DNA from: an uncultured cyanobacterium
GTDB taxonomy: Bacteria > Cyanobacteriota > Cyanobacteriia > Cyanobacteriales > Geitlerinemataceae
Assembly (NCBI GenBank): GCA_937899645.1
Contig: CALCCD010000103.1
Span: forward strand, 1 to 64,000
Length of the DNA stretch: 64,000 nucleotides
Direction: 5' to 3'
The number at the start of each line of letters is the position of its first letter. Position 1 is the stretch's first letter. The position numbers were made by a program, and so were the translations under genes. The notes beneath the pieces are model-generated. The model was given only the letters and a program-made list of their open reading frames with translations, did no database searches and was not told the origin of the DNA. Shown here in pieces: positions 17,901 to 27,207 of the stretch.

Positions 17901-19778
17901 CTAAGTCCCGCTATTCAATGGGCAAGTTTGGGGGTCGGCTGTTTGGGTCGCGGGCGGGCGCACGCGGGCGAGGCGGTAGCGCTGGCGCTCTTCGATCGGC
18001 TCGAGGCGATCGGGGCCGAGTTCGAGGTTTTCCTGGCGCTCTTCGTCGGTCATTAGCAGGGCGCTGGCTCCGGGTGGCAAGCAGTCAGCGTACTCGCGCC
18101 CTTCGGAAACGCGATCGAAGAAGGCCACGGTGTCGCGTAGGTAAAACACCAGCGACGGTTTTTCAAACCCGAGCATGACAACGGGTTCGTCCGACTGGCG
18201 GATTTCGGCGATCGTCTCGGCCAGCTCGCGCAGGGGCTGCTGGCGCAGTCGATCGATTTCGTTCGCGAACGGATGAAAGCTAACGATTGTCACCAGGCCG
18301 AAACCAAACACCTGGGCGAGGCCGATCCAGCGCCGTCTGACGAGAAGAATCAGCCCGATCGCGATCGCGACGAGCGCCAGGCCGATGCCTGCGGTTTGAC
18401 AGATGCCTGAGGCCATTAGCTGGCGATCGACCTTTGGTACGGCGGGGTCGTACGTGTACCAGAGCGGAATCGTCCAGATTGCGATCGCCCAGCCCAGCCA
18501 GAGCAACAGACTGAGGATATGGCCGAAAGCAACCCAGTGCGAGACAGCACGCGTGCGTCCCGGTCGCAGCGGCAGATCTTCCGCTTCGCCGTAGGCCGCT
18601 TCGGCCAGCACGATCGCCACCAAAATCGCCCCGGCGGGCAGCAGCGGCAGCACGTAGCTGGGCAGCTTCGTCCCGGCCAGCGAGAAGAATGCGAAAATCC
18701 CGAGGAACCAGCAGAGCGCGAACAGCCCGAGCTGCCCCGATCGCGGGACGCGCCGCCAGCCGTCGAATCGCCAGGGGCGCAACTGGGCGATTGCGGCGGG
18801 TAGGTACGCCGCCCAGGGAAAGAACCCGCAGCCGACCACCAGGAAGTAGAAGTACCAGGGGGCGCTGTGGCGGTTGACGACGCCGGTGAAGCGCGCGACG
18901 TTGTGATATCCGAAGAAGACGGCCACGTATTCCGTGCCGTGCTCGGCGATAACCAGCACGAACCAGGGCAGCGCGATCGCGGCGAACAGCGGCAGCCCCC
19001 ACCACAGACCCATCGATCGCACCGTCGGCCAGAACTGCCCCGTCAGCAACAGAAAGATCGCAATCGCGAAGCCCGGCAACACGATGCCCACGGGGCCTTT
19101 GGTCAAGACGGCCAGCGCCAGCAACACGTAGAACAGCGCGAACCAAGCGCGCGCGGCGGTGGGATTGCCTGCGCCTCCGCCCGATCGCCAGCCGCGTGCC
19201 GTCGCGGACGTGCTAAATCCGCCAAAGCCGCCAGCATCTAGGGCGCAGTAGCCCATAAAGAAGGCCAGCATCGCGCCGCCCATACAGCCGGACAGCAGCA
19301 TATCCGAGACCCCCGTACGTCCCCACACCAGCGTGTGCAGATTCAGTACGGCGATCGCCCCGGCGAGACCACCTGCAAGCCAGGGTTTGAGGTGGCCGAG
19401 AGGCAGGCGCGACGGCATCACGCAGCGCACCGTCACAAAGCAGACCAGCGTCATCAGAGCGATCGCCGCGATCGACGATGGCAGGCGAACCGTCCATTCA
19501 TTAACGCCAAAAGCTCGATAGCCGATCGCCATCATCCAGTACACCAGCGGCGGCTTATCGAAGCGCGTCACGTCGTTGTAGTAGGGCGTCAGCCAGTCGC
19601 CGGTCTCGACCATCTGCCGCGCCGCTTCGGCGAACAGCGGTTCGGTTTCGTCGATCAAGCCGATGCTGCCGAGGCGGTAGAGCAGGGTGACGATCGCGAC
19701 GATCGCGAGGCCGAGGCTGACGAGGAGGGCGGGTGCAACCGTAGCGGCGGACGGGCGGGTAAATGGCGAGCGAGTCAC
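17901..19778 (-). CDS. Membrane glycosyltransferase, GT39/ArnT type
   Basis: 625 residues with about 12 predicted membrane helices. The first periplasmic loop has the acidic motif of GT-C enzymes (LIDETEPLFAEAARQM), followed by DWLTPYYNDVTRFDKPPLVYW, shared with ArnT and PMT-family dolichyl/undecaprenyl-phosphate sugar transferases. The second loop has FVVA-type helices and a KGPVGIVLPG block. A soluble C-terminal domain runs from about 520. Such enzymes move a sugar from a lipid carrier to lipid A, protein or polysaccharide on the outer face of the inner membrane. The acceptor is unknown. Confidence 0.85.
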   Translation of the reverse strand: MTRSPFTRPSAATVAPALLVSLGLAIVAIVTLLYRLGSIGLIDETEPLFAEAARQMVETGDWLTPYYNDVTRFDKPPLVYWMMAIGYRAFGVNEWTVRLPSSIAAIALMTLVCFVTVRCVMPSRLPLGHLKPWLAGGLAGAIAVLNLHTLVWGRTGVSDMLLSGCMGGAMLAFFMGYCALDAGGFGGFSTSATARGWRSGGGAGNPTAARAWFALFYVLLALAVLTKGPVGIVLPGFAIAIFLLLTGQFWPTVRSMGLWWGLPLFAAIALPWFVLVIAEHGTEYVAVFFGYHNVARFTGVVNRHSAPWYFYFLVVGCGFFPWAAYLPAAIAQLRPWRFDGWRRVPRSGQLGLFALCWFLGIFAFFSLAGTKLPSYVLPLLPAGAILVAIVLAEAAYGEAEDLPLRPGRTRAVSHWVAFGHILSLLLWLGWAIAIWTIPLWYTYDPAVPKVDRQLMASGICQTAGIGLALVAIAIGLILLVRRRWIGLAQVFGFGLVTIVSFHPFANEIDRLRQQPLRELAETIAEIRQSDEPVVMLGFEKPSLVFYLRDTVAFFDRVSEGREYADCLPPGASALLMTDEERQENLELGPDRLEPIEERQRYRLARVRPPATQTADPQTCPLNSGT

Positions 19779-19867
19779 GGCGTCCGGGGAATTTCCTGGC
19801 GGGTGAGGACATGTCGATTATCGATCGCCAGCGGCACCGCACAGCGCCCACAGAACATAATTACCCT

Positions 19868-20617
19868 ATGAGCTGGCCCGCGAACTCCCGAACTCCCGAT
19901 GCGATCGACGGTTGGCGTTGTCCGCACTTTTGCCAAAGCCGGTGGATGGAGAACCTGGCGGCGTTGGGCGCGATCGACGCTGCTGGTGAGGCTGACGCGA
20001 TCGCGACCTTCCAGATGCTCGATCGCGCCTATCGCCAACCCTGGCGGCACTATCACGATCGCGGCCACGTCACCGCCTGCCTGACCTTGTTCGACGACCT
20101 GCGATCGCACGCCAGTGACCCCGCCGCGATCGAGTTCGCGCTCTGGCTCCACGACGCAGTTTACGTTCCGCGCCGATCGGACAACGAGGCGCGATCGGCG
20201 ATCTGGGCGCGATCGCTGCTGGCGCGCTGGCAGGCCGACGAGGCGCGGCGGAACTGGATCGCAGCGGCAATCCTGGCGACGCGGCACGGCCTCGCCGATC
20301 GCGAGTCGAGTCAAAACAACCCGCCCGATCGCGACACGGCGCTGCTGCTGGACATCGATCTGGCGATCCTCGCCGCGCCGGAGCCGGTCTACGATCGCTA
20401 CCTGGCCGCAATCCGGCGCGAGTACAGCTTCGTAAACGATGCAGCGTTTCGGGAGGGTCGGCGGACGCTGCTGGAGTCTTGGTTGGGGCGCGATCGAATC
20501 TTTCACAGCGCGATCGGCATCGAACTGTTTGAAGCGCGGACGCGTCACAATCTGCAACGAGAACTCGATCGCGGCAATCGCAGCGATAAGCTGAATTCTT
20601 CCCGCTCCCGTCGTTAG
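19868..20617 (+). CDS. HD-domain metal-dependent phosphohydrolase-like protein
   Basis: 249 residues from ATG 19868; an earlier in-frame ATG at 19763 overlaps the divergent glycosyltransferase start. A HYHDRGHV motif (61-68) and ALWLHDAVYVP with His95-Asp96 are the HD metal ligands. A later ATRHG and LLDIDLAILAAP supply further ligand positions. This is the COG4339-type soluble HD protein found widely in bacteria and of unknown substrate. It ends 23 bp before the CHAT fusion gene on the same strand and may be cotranscribed with it. Confidence 0.8.
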   Translation: MSWPANSRTPDAIDGWRCPHFCQSRWMENLAALGAIDAAGEADAIATFQMLDRAYRQPWRHYHDRGHVTACLTLFDDLRSHASDPAAIEFALWLHDAVYVPRRSDNEARSAIWARSLLARWQADEARRNWIAAAILATRHGLADRESSQNNPPDRDTALLLDIDLAILAAPEPVYDRYLAAIRREYSFVNDAAFREGRRTLLESWLGRDRIFHSAIGIELFEARTRHNLQRELDRGNRSDKLNSSRSRR

Positions 20618-20640
20618 TCCGTTTACTCTACCGCCCCGCC

Positions 20641-23600
20641 ATGCTTCGCCACTCCCCGATCGTCACAATCCTCGGACTCTCGATCGCGCTCCCGGCGGTA
20701 GCACAGATCGTCCCGACCCCAGGCTCGACCGATACGCAAATCGACATCACGGGCGATCGCCTCGACATCAGCGGCGGCCAGACCTCCAGCGATGGCGCGA
20801 ACCTCTTTCACGACTTCGCCCAGTTCGACCTCAGCGCCGAACAGCTCGCAACCTTCCTCGTCACCGGCGACGTGCAGAACGTACTCGGGCGCATCGGTGG
20901 CAGCGTCTCAACGATCGACGGCGCGATCGCCATAACCGGCAGCGACGCAAACCTGTTTCTGATGAACCCGGCGGGCATCGTCTTCGGGGAAAACGCGCGC
21001 CTGAACGTGGCGGGCGACTTTACGGCAACGACGGCAGCGGGCATCGGCTTCGGATCGGGCTGGCTAGAGGCGGCAGGCGCGGCGGACTGGGCGGAACTAA
21101 CCGGCGATCCGGTGGCGTTCGACTTTGCCGGGGCGGCGGGCGCGATCGTCAATCGCGGCGAACTGCGCGTCGGCGACGATGCCAACCTAAATCTATTCGG
21201 CGGCGCGACGGTTAACGACGGGGCGCTAGCGGGCGGCAACGTCAGTCTGACGGCGGTATCGGGCGGGGCACTGCGGCTGAGTTCGGCGGGCAACGTCTTG
21301 AGTCTGGAAATCGATCGCGAGCGGGCGATCGATGCTGGCAGCGCGACCCTACCGGAACTGCTCGCCGGTGGCGAAGCCGAATCCGCTAACACCCTGCAAT
21401 TTATCGACGGCGTCGCCCAGCTCGGTTTAGACGATGTCAGCGAACTAGCGGCGGGCGACAGCATCGTCACCGGTACGATCGACGTCTCGGGCGAGACGGG
21501 CGGCATCGCGCAGGTGCTGGGCGATCGCGTCGGGCTGGTGGGTGGCGCGATCGACGCATCGGGACAGCAGGGTGGCGGCGAGATTTACGTCGGCGGCGAG
21601 TATCTCGGCGGCGGGACGCTCCCGACGGCGACTTTCGCGACGATCGACGCGAACTCGAGCCTCGACGTTAGCGCGATCGTCTCCGGCGACGGCGGCACAG
21701 CGATCGTCTGGTCGGACGACACCACGCGCTTTTTCGGCAATATTTCCGCCACCGGTGGTACGACGGGCGGCGACGGCGGCTTTGTGGAGACTTCGGGTGC
21801 GGCGCAGCTATTTGCCACGGGCTTTGTCGATACCGGCGCAGCCTTCGGCCTGGGCGGAACCTGGCTGCTCGACCCGAACGACATCACGATCGTTAGCGGC
21901 AGCTCGGACGTCAATATCAACCAGAGCGGAACGCAGTTCGACACCACCGACGATGGCGCGATCGTCACCACCGAGTCGATCGAGATGGCGCTGTCCGCCG
22001 GGGATGTTGTCATCATGACCCAGAGTGCCGGTGCCAACACTCAAAACGGCGATATTTTCGTTAACGGTACGATCTCCCCGCCATCATCATCGGGCGGCTC
22101 GTTAACGCTTAGCGCCGATCGCAATATCACCGTCTCCGCGCCAATTTCTCTCGGCGCGGGAGGGAGCCTCTTCCTCTTCGCCGATGCCGGTGGTGTTGAT
22201 ATTGCCGCCAATCTCCTCACGCAAGATGGCGACATCGAGCTGGCAACAGGCTCGGCCTCGCCAGGATTTTCTGGCGTTGGCGAGGGCATTCGCATCGGCG
22301 CACAGATCGAGACCGGTGGCGGCAATATCAGCCTCAACGGCAGTGCGGGCTCGACGGCGGGCGGCGTCGGCATCGAACTCGAGTCGGGGGCATTGCTGCG
22401 GACGATCGACGGTGGCTCGATTACGCTAACGGGCAGCGCCAACAACGATCGCAACGCGATTTCAATTAACTCCGGCGCGCAGCTCCTCACGGCCAGCGGC
22501 AATATCACCCTGCAAAGTACGACTGACCAACCCATTGTTAGCGATGGGACGCTTCAGGCCAGCGGTGGCAACATCACCTTCAGCACTAACAACAACATCA
22601 CCTTCGGCACGCTGATATCCGGTGGCGGCAATATCACCCTCATCTCCAGCAGCGGCGTCAATAATGGCAGCCTCGACTCCGACGGCGGCAATATCGTCGT
22701 CACGGCTAACGGGGGCTTTTCGTCGGACGAAATTGACAGCAGCAATAGCTCCGGAGACGGTGGCGAAGTTAAGATTACGACGACGAATTCCGACATTTCC
22801 CTGAGCGGTGGCATCGACGCGCGCGGCTCCACCGGTGGCGGCCCAATTACGCTCACGGCTGGCTCCGGCCAGCGCGTTTTCGTCCTCGGAACAGTGTCTG
22901 GCACACCCGACAGCATCGTCACCAGCGACGGCGCGAATATCACCATTAGCCAGAACGGTGATACGGCCACTGCGAACACCAGCTTTAATTTCGAGATCGG
23001 CGCGAACACCGACGATCTGAGCGCGAATAACGTCGGCGGTACAGAAGGCAGCATCAGCAATGGCACGACAACGATCGAGACGGGCACGATCGTCGGCGGC
23101 GCAGTTTCCGGCGTCTACACCGAAGGCGGCATCACGATCGGTCCGGGCGAGCTGCTAGCAGGCGGCAGCCCCCCCGCATCGATGCCCGATCCTGCTCCCG
23201 CACCTGCTCCCAGTCCATCTCCAAGCCCGTCACCGAGTCCCGACTCCAGTGACGACAACCAGAGTGACGGCCAGGGCGACTTCCATTACTACTGCCAGTG
23301 CCACTTCCTAGTCTATTATTATTTCGACTCCCTTTTCGACTTCCAGTTCGACGGCCTTGGCGACAATCATATCGACGGCCAGGGCGACGACGATCGGGGC
23401 GACGATAACCAGAACGACGGTCAAAACAACGCCAACCAGAACAACACCCCAAGCCCCTCACCGAGTCCCGAGCCAAGCCCATCCCCAAGCCCGTCACCCA
23501 GTCCTGCGCCGAGCCCCGAACCAAGCCCTTCGCCGAGTCCCACACCTTCACCGAGTCCCGCGCCGAGCGCTGAGCCCGCTCCAACCCCGGCAGAAGATCC

Positions 23601-25047
23601 ACCATCCGAGGTCGCCAACGATTCGAGCCGCAGCCCGGAAACCACCGGCACGAACCAAGCGGAAGCTGGTGGCGATCGCACGGACGTCAACCAAAACGGG
23701 CAAAACGACGAGCACCACGACCATCACGACGACGATCGCAACGATGGCGGCGGCGACGGTGATAACGACGATCGCAACAACAACGGAATCGGGCGCGCAG
23801 CCAACCTAGCCGTGCTTTCCGTCTCCCAGAGCCCGACCGAAGTCGCGCGGCTCGACAACGACTTCAGCGCCGAGTACTCCGAGTATTTCGCGGGTGGCGT
23901 AACGCCGCTGGACGCGCCGAAGACGCAGATTTCCGATATGCGCGAGGCGATGGGGCGAGTCTCGCGCGAGTTCAATTTACAAACGGGACTGGCCTACGTC
24001 CACCTGCAGCCCGAAGCGATCGAGATTTCCATCCTGACGGCGGACGGCGTGCCGATTCGGCATATCCAGCCCATCGATCGCGATGAATTTCTCAAGACCC
24101 TGGCCGACTTTCGCAACCACCTAGTCAATCTGCGTCTGCGCCGCCTGGAACGCCACCAGGAATACGGCGCGCAACTCTACGACTGGATTATGCGCCCGAT
24201 CGAGGCCGAACTAGAAGCACGCGGCATCGACACGCTGATGTTTGCGATGGATGCCGGTTTGCGTAGCCTACCGCTGGCGGCGCTCTACAACGGTGAGGAA
24301 TATCTCGTGGAGAAATACAGCCTCAGCCTGATTCCCAGCCTCGGGCTCGTCGATACCAATTATCGATCGGTGGTCGGTCAGCCCGTCCAGGCGATGGGAG
24401 CCAGCGAGTTTCAGACCCTGCCTGCCTTGCCCGCCGTCCCCGCCGAACTCGCAACTCTCGATCGCATCTGGGGCGGCGACGTGTTCCTTAACGAAGACTT
24501 TACCCGCACGAAGATCGTCCGCAGCCGCGATCGCAACGCCTACCCGATCGTCCACCTCGCCACCCACGGCGAGTTTACTTCCGGCTCGGTGTCTAGCTCC
24601 TACCTCCAGCTTTGGGACGAGCGCATCAGCCTCGATCGCATCCGCAATCTCGGCTGGAACAGTCCACCGGTGGATCTGCTGGTGTTGAGTGCCTGTCGGA
24701 CGGCGTTGGGCGACGAACAGGCCGAGCTCGGCTTTGCGGGTCTGGCGGTGGCGGCGGGCGTGAAAACGGCGATCGCCAGTCTCTGGTACGTGGACGACAC
24801 CGCCACCTTTATGCTGATGACGGCGCTTTACGACTATCTTGCGACTGCGCCGATCAAGGCCGAAGCATTGCGATCGGCTCAGCGAGCCATGATCGACGGA
24901 ACCGTACGCGTCGAGGACGGCATGCTAATCGTCGAGGGCATCGACGAGCCGATCCCGCTACCGGAGTCGCTGCATCGCCTGTCAGGAAGAGATTTCAGCC
25001 ATCCGTACTACTGGTCGGCCTTTACCGCGATCGGCTCGCCTTGGTAA
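20641..25047 (+). CDS. Secreted TPS haemagglutinin-CHAT protease fusion
   Basis: 1468 residues. A signal peptide (1-22, ending PAVAQ) leads into a two-partner-secretion domain with LFLMNPAGIVFGENARL near residue 108. Asp/Gly/Ser-rich beta-helix repeats run to about 840. A low-complexity linker of about 840-1060 has (Pro-Ser)n blocks, Asp/Asn/Gln/Gly-rich stretches and an odd aromatic patch (FHYYCQCHFLVYYYFDSLF). The C-terminal 400 residues are a CHAT (caspase HetF-associated) domain with the His1309 (HLATHGEF) and Cys1352 (LSACRTALG) dyad intact, 43 residues apart. This predicts a cell-surface or released cysteine protease. The domain pair is found in other cyanobacteria; the substrate is unknown and no TpsB gene is nearby. 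Confidence 0.9.
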   Translation: MLRHSPIVTILGLSIALPAVAQIVPTPGSTDTQIDITGDRLDISGGQTSSDGANLFHDFAQFDLSAEQLATFLVTGDVQNVLGRIGGSVSTIDGAIAITGSDANLFLMNPAGIVFGENARLNVAGDFTATTAAGIGFGSGWLEAAGAADWAELTGDPVAFDFAGAAGAIVNRGELRVGDDANLNLFGGATVNDGALAGGNVSLTAVSGGALRLSSAGNVLSLEIDRERAIDAGSATLPELLAGGEAESANTLQFIDGVAQLGLDDVSELAAGDSIVTGTIDVSGETGGIAQVLGDRVGLVGGAIDASGQQGGGEIYVGGEYLGGGTLPTATFATIDANSSLDVSAIVSGDGGTAIVWSDDTTRFFGNISATGGTTGGDGGFVETSGAAQLFATGFVDTGAAFGLGGTWLLDPNDITIVSGSSDVNINQSGTQFDTTDDGAIVTTESIEMALSAGDVVIMTQSAGANTQNGDIFVNGTISPPSSSGGSLTLSADRNITVSAPISLGAGGSLFLFADAGGVDIAANLLTQDGDIELATGSASPGFSGVGEGIRIGAQIETGGGNISLNGSAGSTAGGVGIELESGALLRTIDGGSITLTGSANNDRNAISINSGAQLLTASGNITLQSTTDQPIVSDGTLQASGGNITFSTNNNITFGTLISGGGNITLISSSGVNNGSLDSDGGNIVVTANGGFSSDEIDSSNSSGDGGEVKITTTNSDISLSGGIDARGSTGGGPITLTAGSGQRVFVLGTVSGTPDSIVTSDGANITISQNGDTATANTSFNFEIGANTDDLSANNVGGTEGSISNGTTTIETGTIVGGAVSGVYTEGGITIGPGELLAGGSPPASMPDPAPAPAPSPSPSPSPSPDSSDDNQSDGQGDFHYYCQCHFLVYYYFDSLFDFQFDGLGDNHIDGQGDDDRGDDNQNDGQNNANQNNTPSPSPSPEPSPSPSPSPSPAPSPEPSPSPSPTPSPSPAPSAEPAPTPAEDPPSEVANDSSRSPETTGTNQAEAGGDRTDVNQNGQNDEHHDHHDDDRNDGGGDGDNDDRNNNGIGRAANLAVLSVSQSPTEVARLDNDFSAEYSEYFAGGVTPLDAPKTQISDMREAMGRVSREFNLQTGLAYVHLQPEAIEISILTADGVPIRHIQPIDRDEFLKTLADFRNHLVNLRLRRLERHQEYGAQLYDWIMRPIEAELEARGIDTLMFAMDAGLRSLPLAALYNGEEYLVEKYSLSLIPSLGLVDTNYRSVVGQPVQAMGASEFQTLPALPAVPAELATLDRIWGGDVFLNEDFTRTKIVRSRDRNAYPIVHLATHGEFTSGSVSSSYLQLWDERISLDRIRNLGWNSPPVDLLVLSACRTALGDEQAELGFAGLAVAAGVKTAIASLWYVDDTATFMLMTALYDYLATAPIKAEALRSAQRAMIDGTVRVEDGMLIVEGIDEPIPLPESLHRLSGRDFSHPYYWSAFTAIGSPW

Positions 25048-25299
25048 GCGATCGCCCCGAGACCTGGTAACTTCGGGAACCGACGACGGCGCGCGCCGCG
25101 ACTGAAATCCGGGCGCACCAGCGACGCGCATTTACGACATGTCAGTTCGTGCCACCAAAGTTGCGGTCAAAGTGGCCCAGCGTCCGGCCTCCAGGATGCA
25201 GTAGACGATCGCGACATCGACGATCGCCTTCTTTCTGGCACCGCACGAGAAGACGCGCCGCCGAATCAGTCGGCATCAATCGGCTCAGAACGCACGACT

Positions 25300-26778
25300 T
25301 CAAACGCCAGCGAGAAAAAGTTCCGACGTAAAGCTGCCGTGCAGGCCGTAGGGAATATGGCCGCGTAGATTGAGCTTGGCGATCGCGCCCGCCTCAATGT
25401 TCTTTGCGTCGAGGATATGCAGCGACGAGCGGTGGAAATCGGCCTCGTACACCAGAATCAAGATCCAGCCGTCGTCCTCAGCCTCGCCGCCCGGACGCGG
25501 CACGAACAGTGGCTCGCCGCCAAACCCACGGGGCGCAACGCTGTAGAGCTGACGATCGCCCGTTTCGAGATCCATCTTAATCACGGCCTGCAGCGGCGCA
25601 TTTCCCGCCGCCTGCTCCGTCGCGCCGCTGTAAACGTAGCGATACGGGCGACCGACGCGATCGGGGTGCAGCACCGGAAACTCGCAGCAGCGCGACTCGA
25701 GCACTTCTCGCGTGACCGTGCCGGTGGCGCGATCGATGCGGAACCGCCAGAGTTCGCCCGCCGGAATTTTGTCGAAATCGACACTGAGGAAGTCCGTACC
25801 CTCTTCTACTTCCGGGAATGAGGCGTAGCAAATCGAGTCGAGCACCACCGTCTCGCCCTCCTCCCAGGCGTTGGAGTGATGGAAGATAAAGCAGGGGTCG
25901 GTTTCGTAAACCTCCGGCTCGCCCCCGTCGCGCGGCAGCAGGTAGATTTTGGTCGAAGCGCTCGGGTCGAATTTGATGCACTGCCCCGCCCCGCAGAAGC
26001 CCAGCAGAAACGGAATCGGGTTGAAGTTAACCGGGTTTTGAGCGAAGATTTCGTGCTTCGTCGTAATCGCCATATCGTGCATGAACGCGAAGCCGGGAAT
26101 CGATCGCGCGTGGCGGCACGCCAGCGAGCCATCGGGCGCGAACTCGTAGGTTTCGATCGTGCTCGACAGGCCGGTCTTGACGCTGAAATTCACCAGGCGC
26201 TTCTCGCCATCAACATCGGGGTCGATGCGCGGGTGCGCTGCAAACGAGCCACCCTTCGGCAGCAGACCGCCCAGATTTTCCAGGCCGATCGTCTCCAAAG
26301 TCTCGGGCTGCAAGCGGTGCGGTAGCGACCCTTCCCACAGCGCCAGCAGCTTCTCGCCCCAGTACAAAATATTTGTGTTGGCGATATTTTTCAGGTTGAC
26401 ATCGAAGATATTCGCCAGCCAACCGCCCGGTTTTTGCGTGCCGAAAACGCCGCGATACAGCGGCTTGTCCGCCTTCTGTTCGGCGACATAACCTTCGGTG
26501 CGGACATAACGATTCTGGAAGTGGGCACGACCGTCGCCGGGAAAGGCGATCGCCGCAATCATGCCGTCGCCATCGAACGGGTGCGCCACCGGCGTATCGC
26601 CAATCTCAAGCAGACCGGGGCCGTTGCGGAACACCGTGCCGGTTAGCTCGGTGGGAATTTCGCCCTCGATATCGTCGATCCAATAGGCAGCTTCTTCGGT
26701 TTGGGACTGGTAGCCGCGCTGCCAATCTTCGCGAGTGTAACGGGACTTATTTTCGGTAGCCGGGGGAGAAATCGTCAC
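25300..26778 (-). CDS. Carotenoid oxygenase (ACO/Diox1-like)
   Basis: 492 residues, a seven-bladed propeller family member. Iron-ligand histidines are visible in order: His182 (AAHPRID), His234 (FMHDMA), His300/301 (FHHSNAWEE) and His480 (GLHGSF). Their spacing matches the Synechocystis apocarotenoid oxygenase ACO (183, 238, 304, 484). FRNGPGLLE and PFDGDGMI near the N-terminus are family hallmarks. ACO-type enzymes cleave apocarotenals to retinal. A CYP120-like P450, whose Synechocystis relative hydroxylates retinoic acid, is encoded at 52073, so a retinoid path is possible but the genes are 25 kb apart. Confidence 0.92.
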   Translation of the reverse strand: MTISPPATENKSRYTREDWQRGYQSQTEEAAYWIDDIEGEIPTELTGTVFRNGPGLLEIGDTPVAHPFDGDGMIAAIAFPGDGRAHFQNRYVRTEGYVAEQKADKPLYRGVFGTQKPGGWLANIFDVNLKNIANTNILYWGEKLLALWEGSLPHRLQPETLETIGLENLGGLLPKGGSFAAHPRIDPDVDGEKRLVNFSVKTGLSSTIETYEFAPDGSLACRHARSIPGFAFMHDMAITTKHEIFAQNPVNFNPIPFLLGFCGAGQCIKFDPSASTKIYLLPRDGGEPEVYETDPCFIFHHSNAWEEGETVVLDSICYASFPEVEEGTDFLSVDFDKIPAGELWRFRIDRATGTVTREVLESRCCEFPVLHPDRVGRPYRYVYSGATEQAAGNAPLQAVIKMDLETGDRQLYSVAPRGFGGEPLFVPRPGGEAEDDGWILILVYEADFHRSSLHILDAKNIEAGAIAKLNLRGHIPYGLHGSFTSELFLAGV

Positions 26779-27022
26779 GGTGGGCGGCGGTTGGGGCGCG
26801 AGTCGAGAACTAATTGTTTCGCATTGTAACGTCTCGTCCCGTAATGTCCCGATTGACAGGGTGCGTCGCGATCGCGATCAAGGGGAAAACCTGCGACAAA
26901 TCACCGCAGTCACAAATCGCCGCAGTCACAACGCACCACGCTCGGTTTGCGCGACGGCGGTGTGTTGCACCCGAAGTCCACACGATCGCGCAATTGCGGC
27001 ACGAAATCGCGACGCACTCTCT

Positions 27023-27067
27023 AAGCCATATTCAAGCAAGCCATATTCGAGCAAGTCATCCTCGACT
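27023..27067. repeat. 15-bp tandem repeat, three degenerating copies
   Basis: Units at 27023-27037, 27038-27052 and 27053-27067 share AAG(C/T)CAT--TC-AG-. The first two differ at one base; the third is diverged and runs into the left arm of the palindromic element at 27064. Non-coding. Confidence 0.75.
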
Positions 27068-27207
27068 AAGAGTACTCCACGGAAATAAATGTCCAGTATT
27101 CAGGATTCGAGCACTGAGCTTGTCGAAGTGCGTCACACCCAGGCTTCGACAAGCTCAGCCTTCATTGGCGGCTTCTGGACAAATATATTTGTGGAGTGCC
27201 CTAAGTC
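27064..27207. mobile_element. 144-bp MITE-like element with nested inverted repeats
   Basis: Outer arms 27064-27096 and 27175-27207 are inverted copies matching at 25 of 33 positions (conserved blocks ACTCCAC and TGTCCAG). Inside, a second palindrome has arms near 27107-27132 and 27142-27162 with the CACTGAGCTTGTCGAAG core also found at 13823. There is no coding capacity. The right arm extends 7 bp into rbcR and supplies its stop codon. The size, terminal inverted repeats and lack of genes fit a miniature non-autonomous element or a palindromic repeat inserted in another. Confidence 0.65.
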
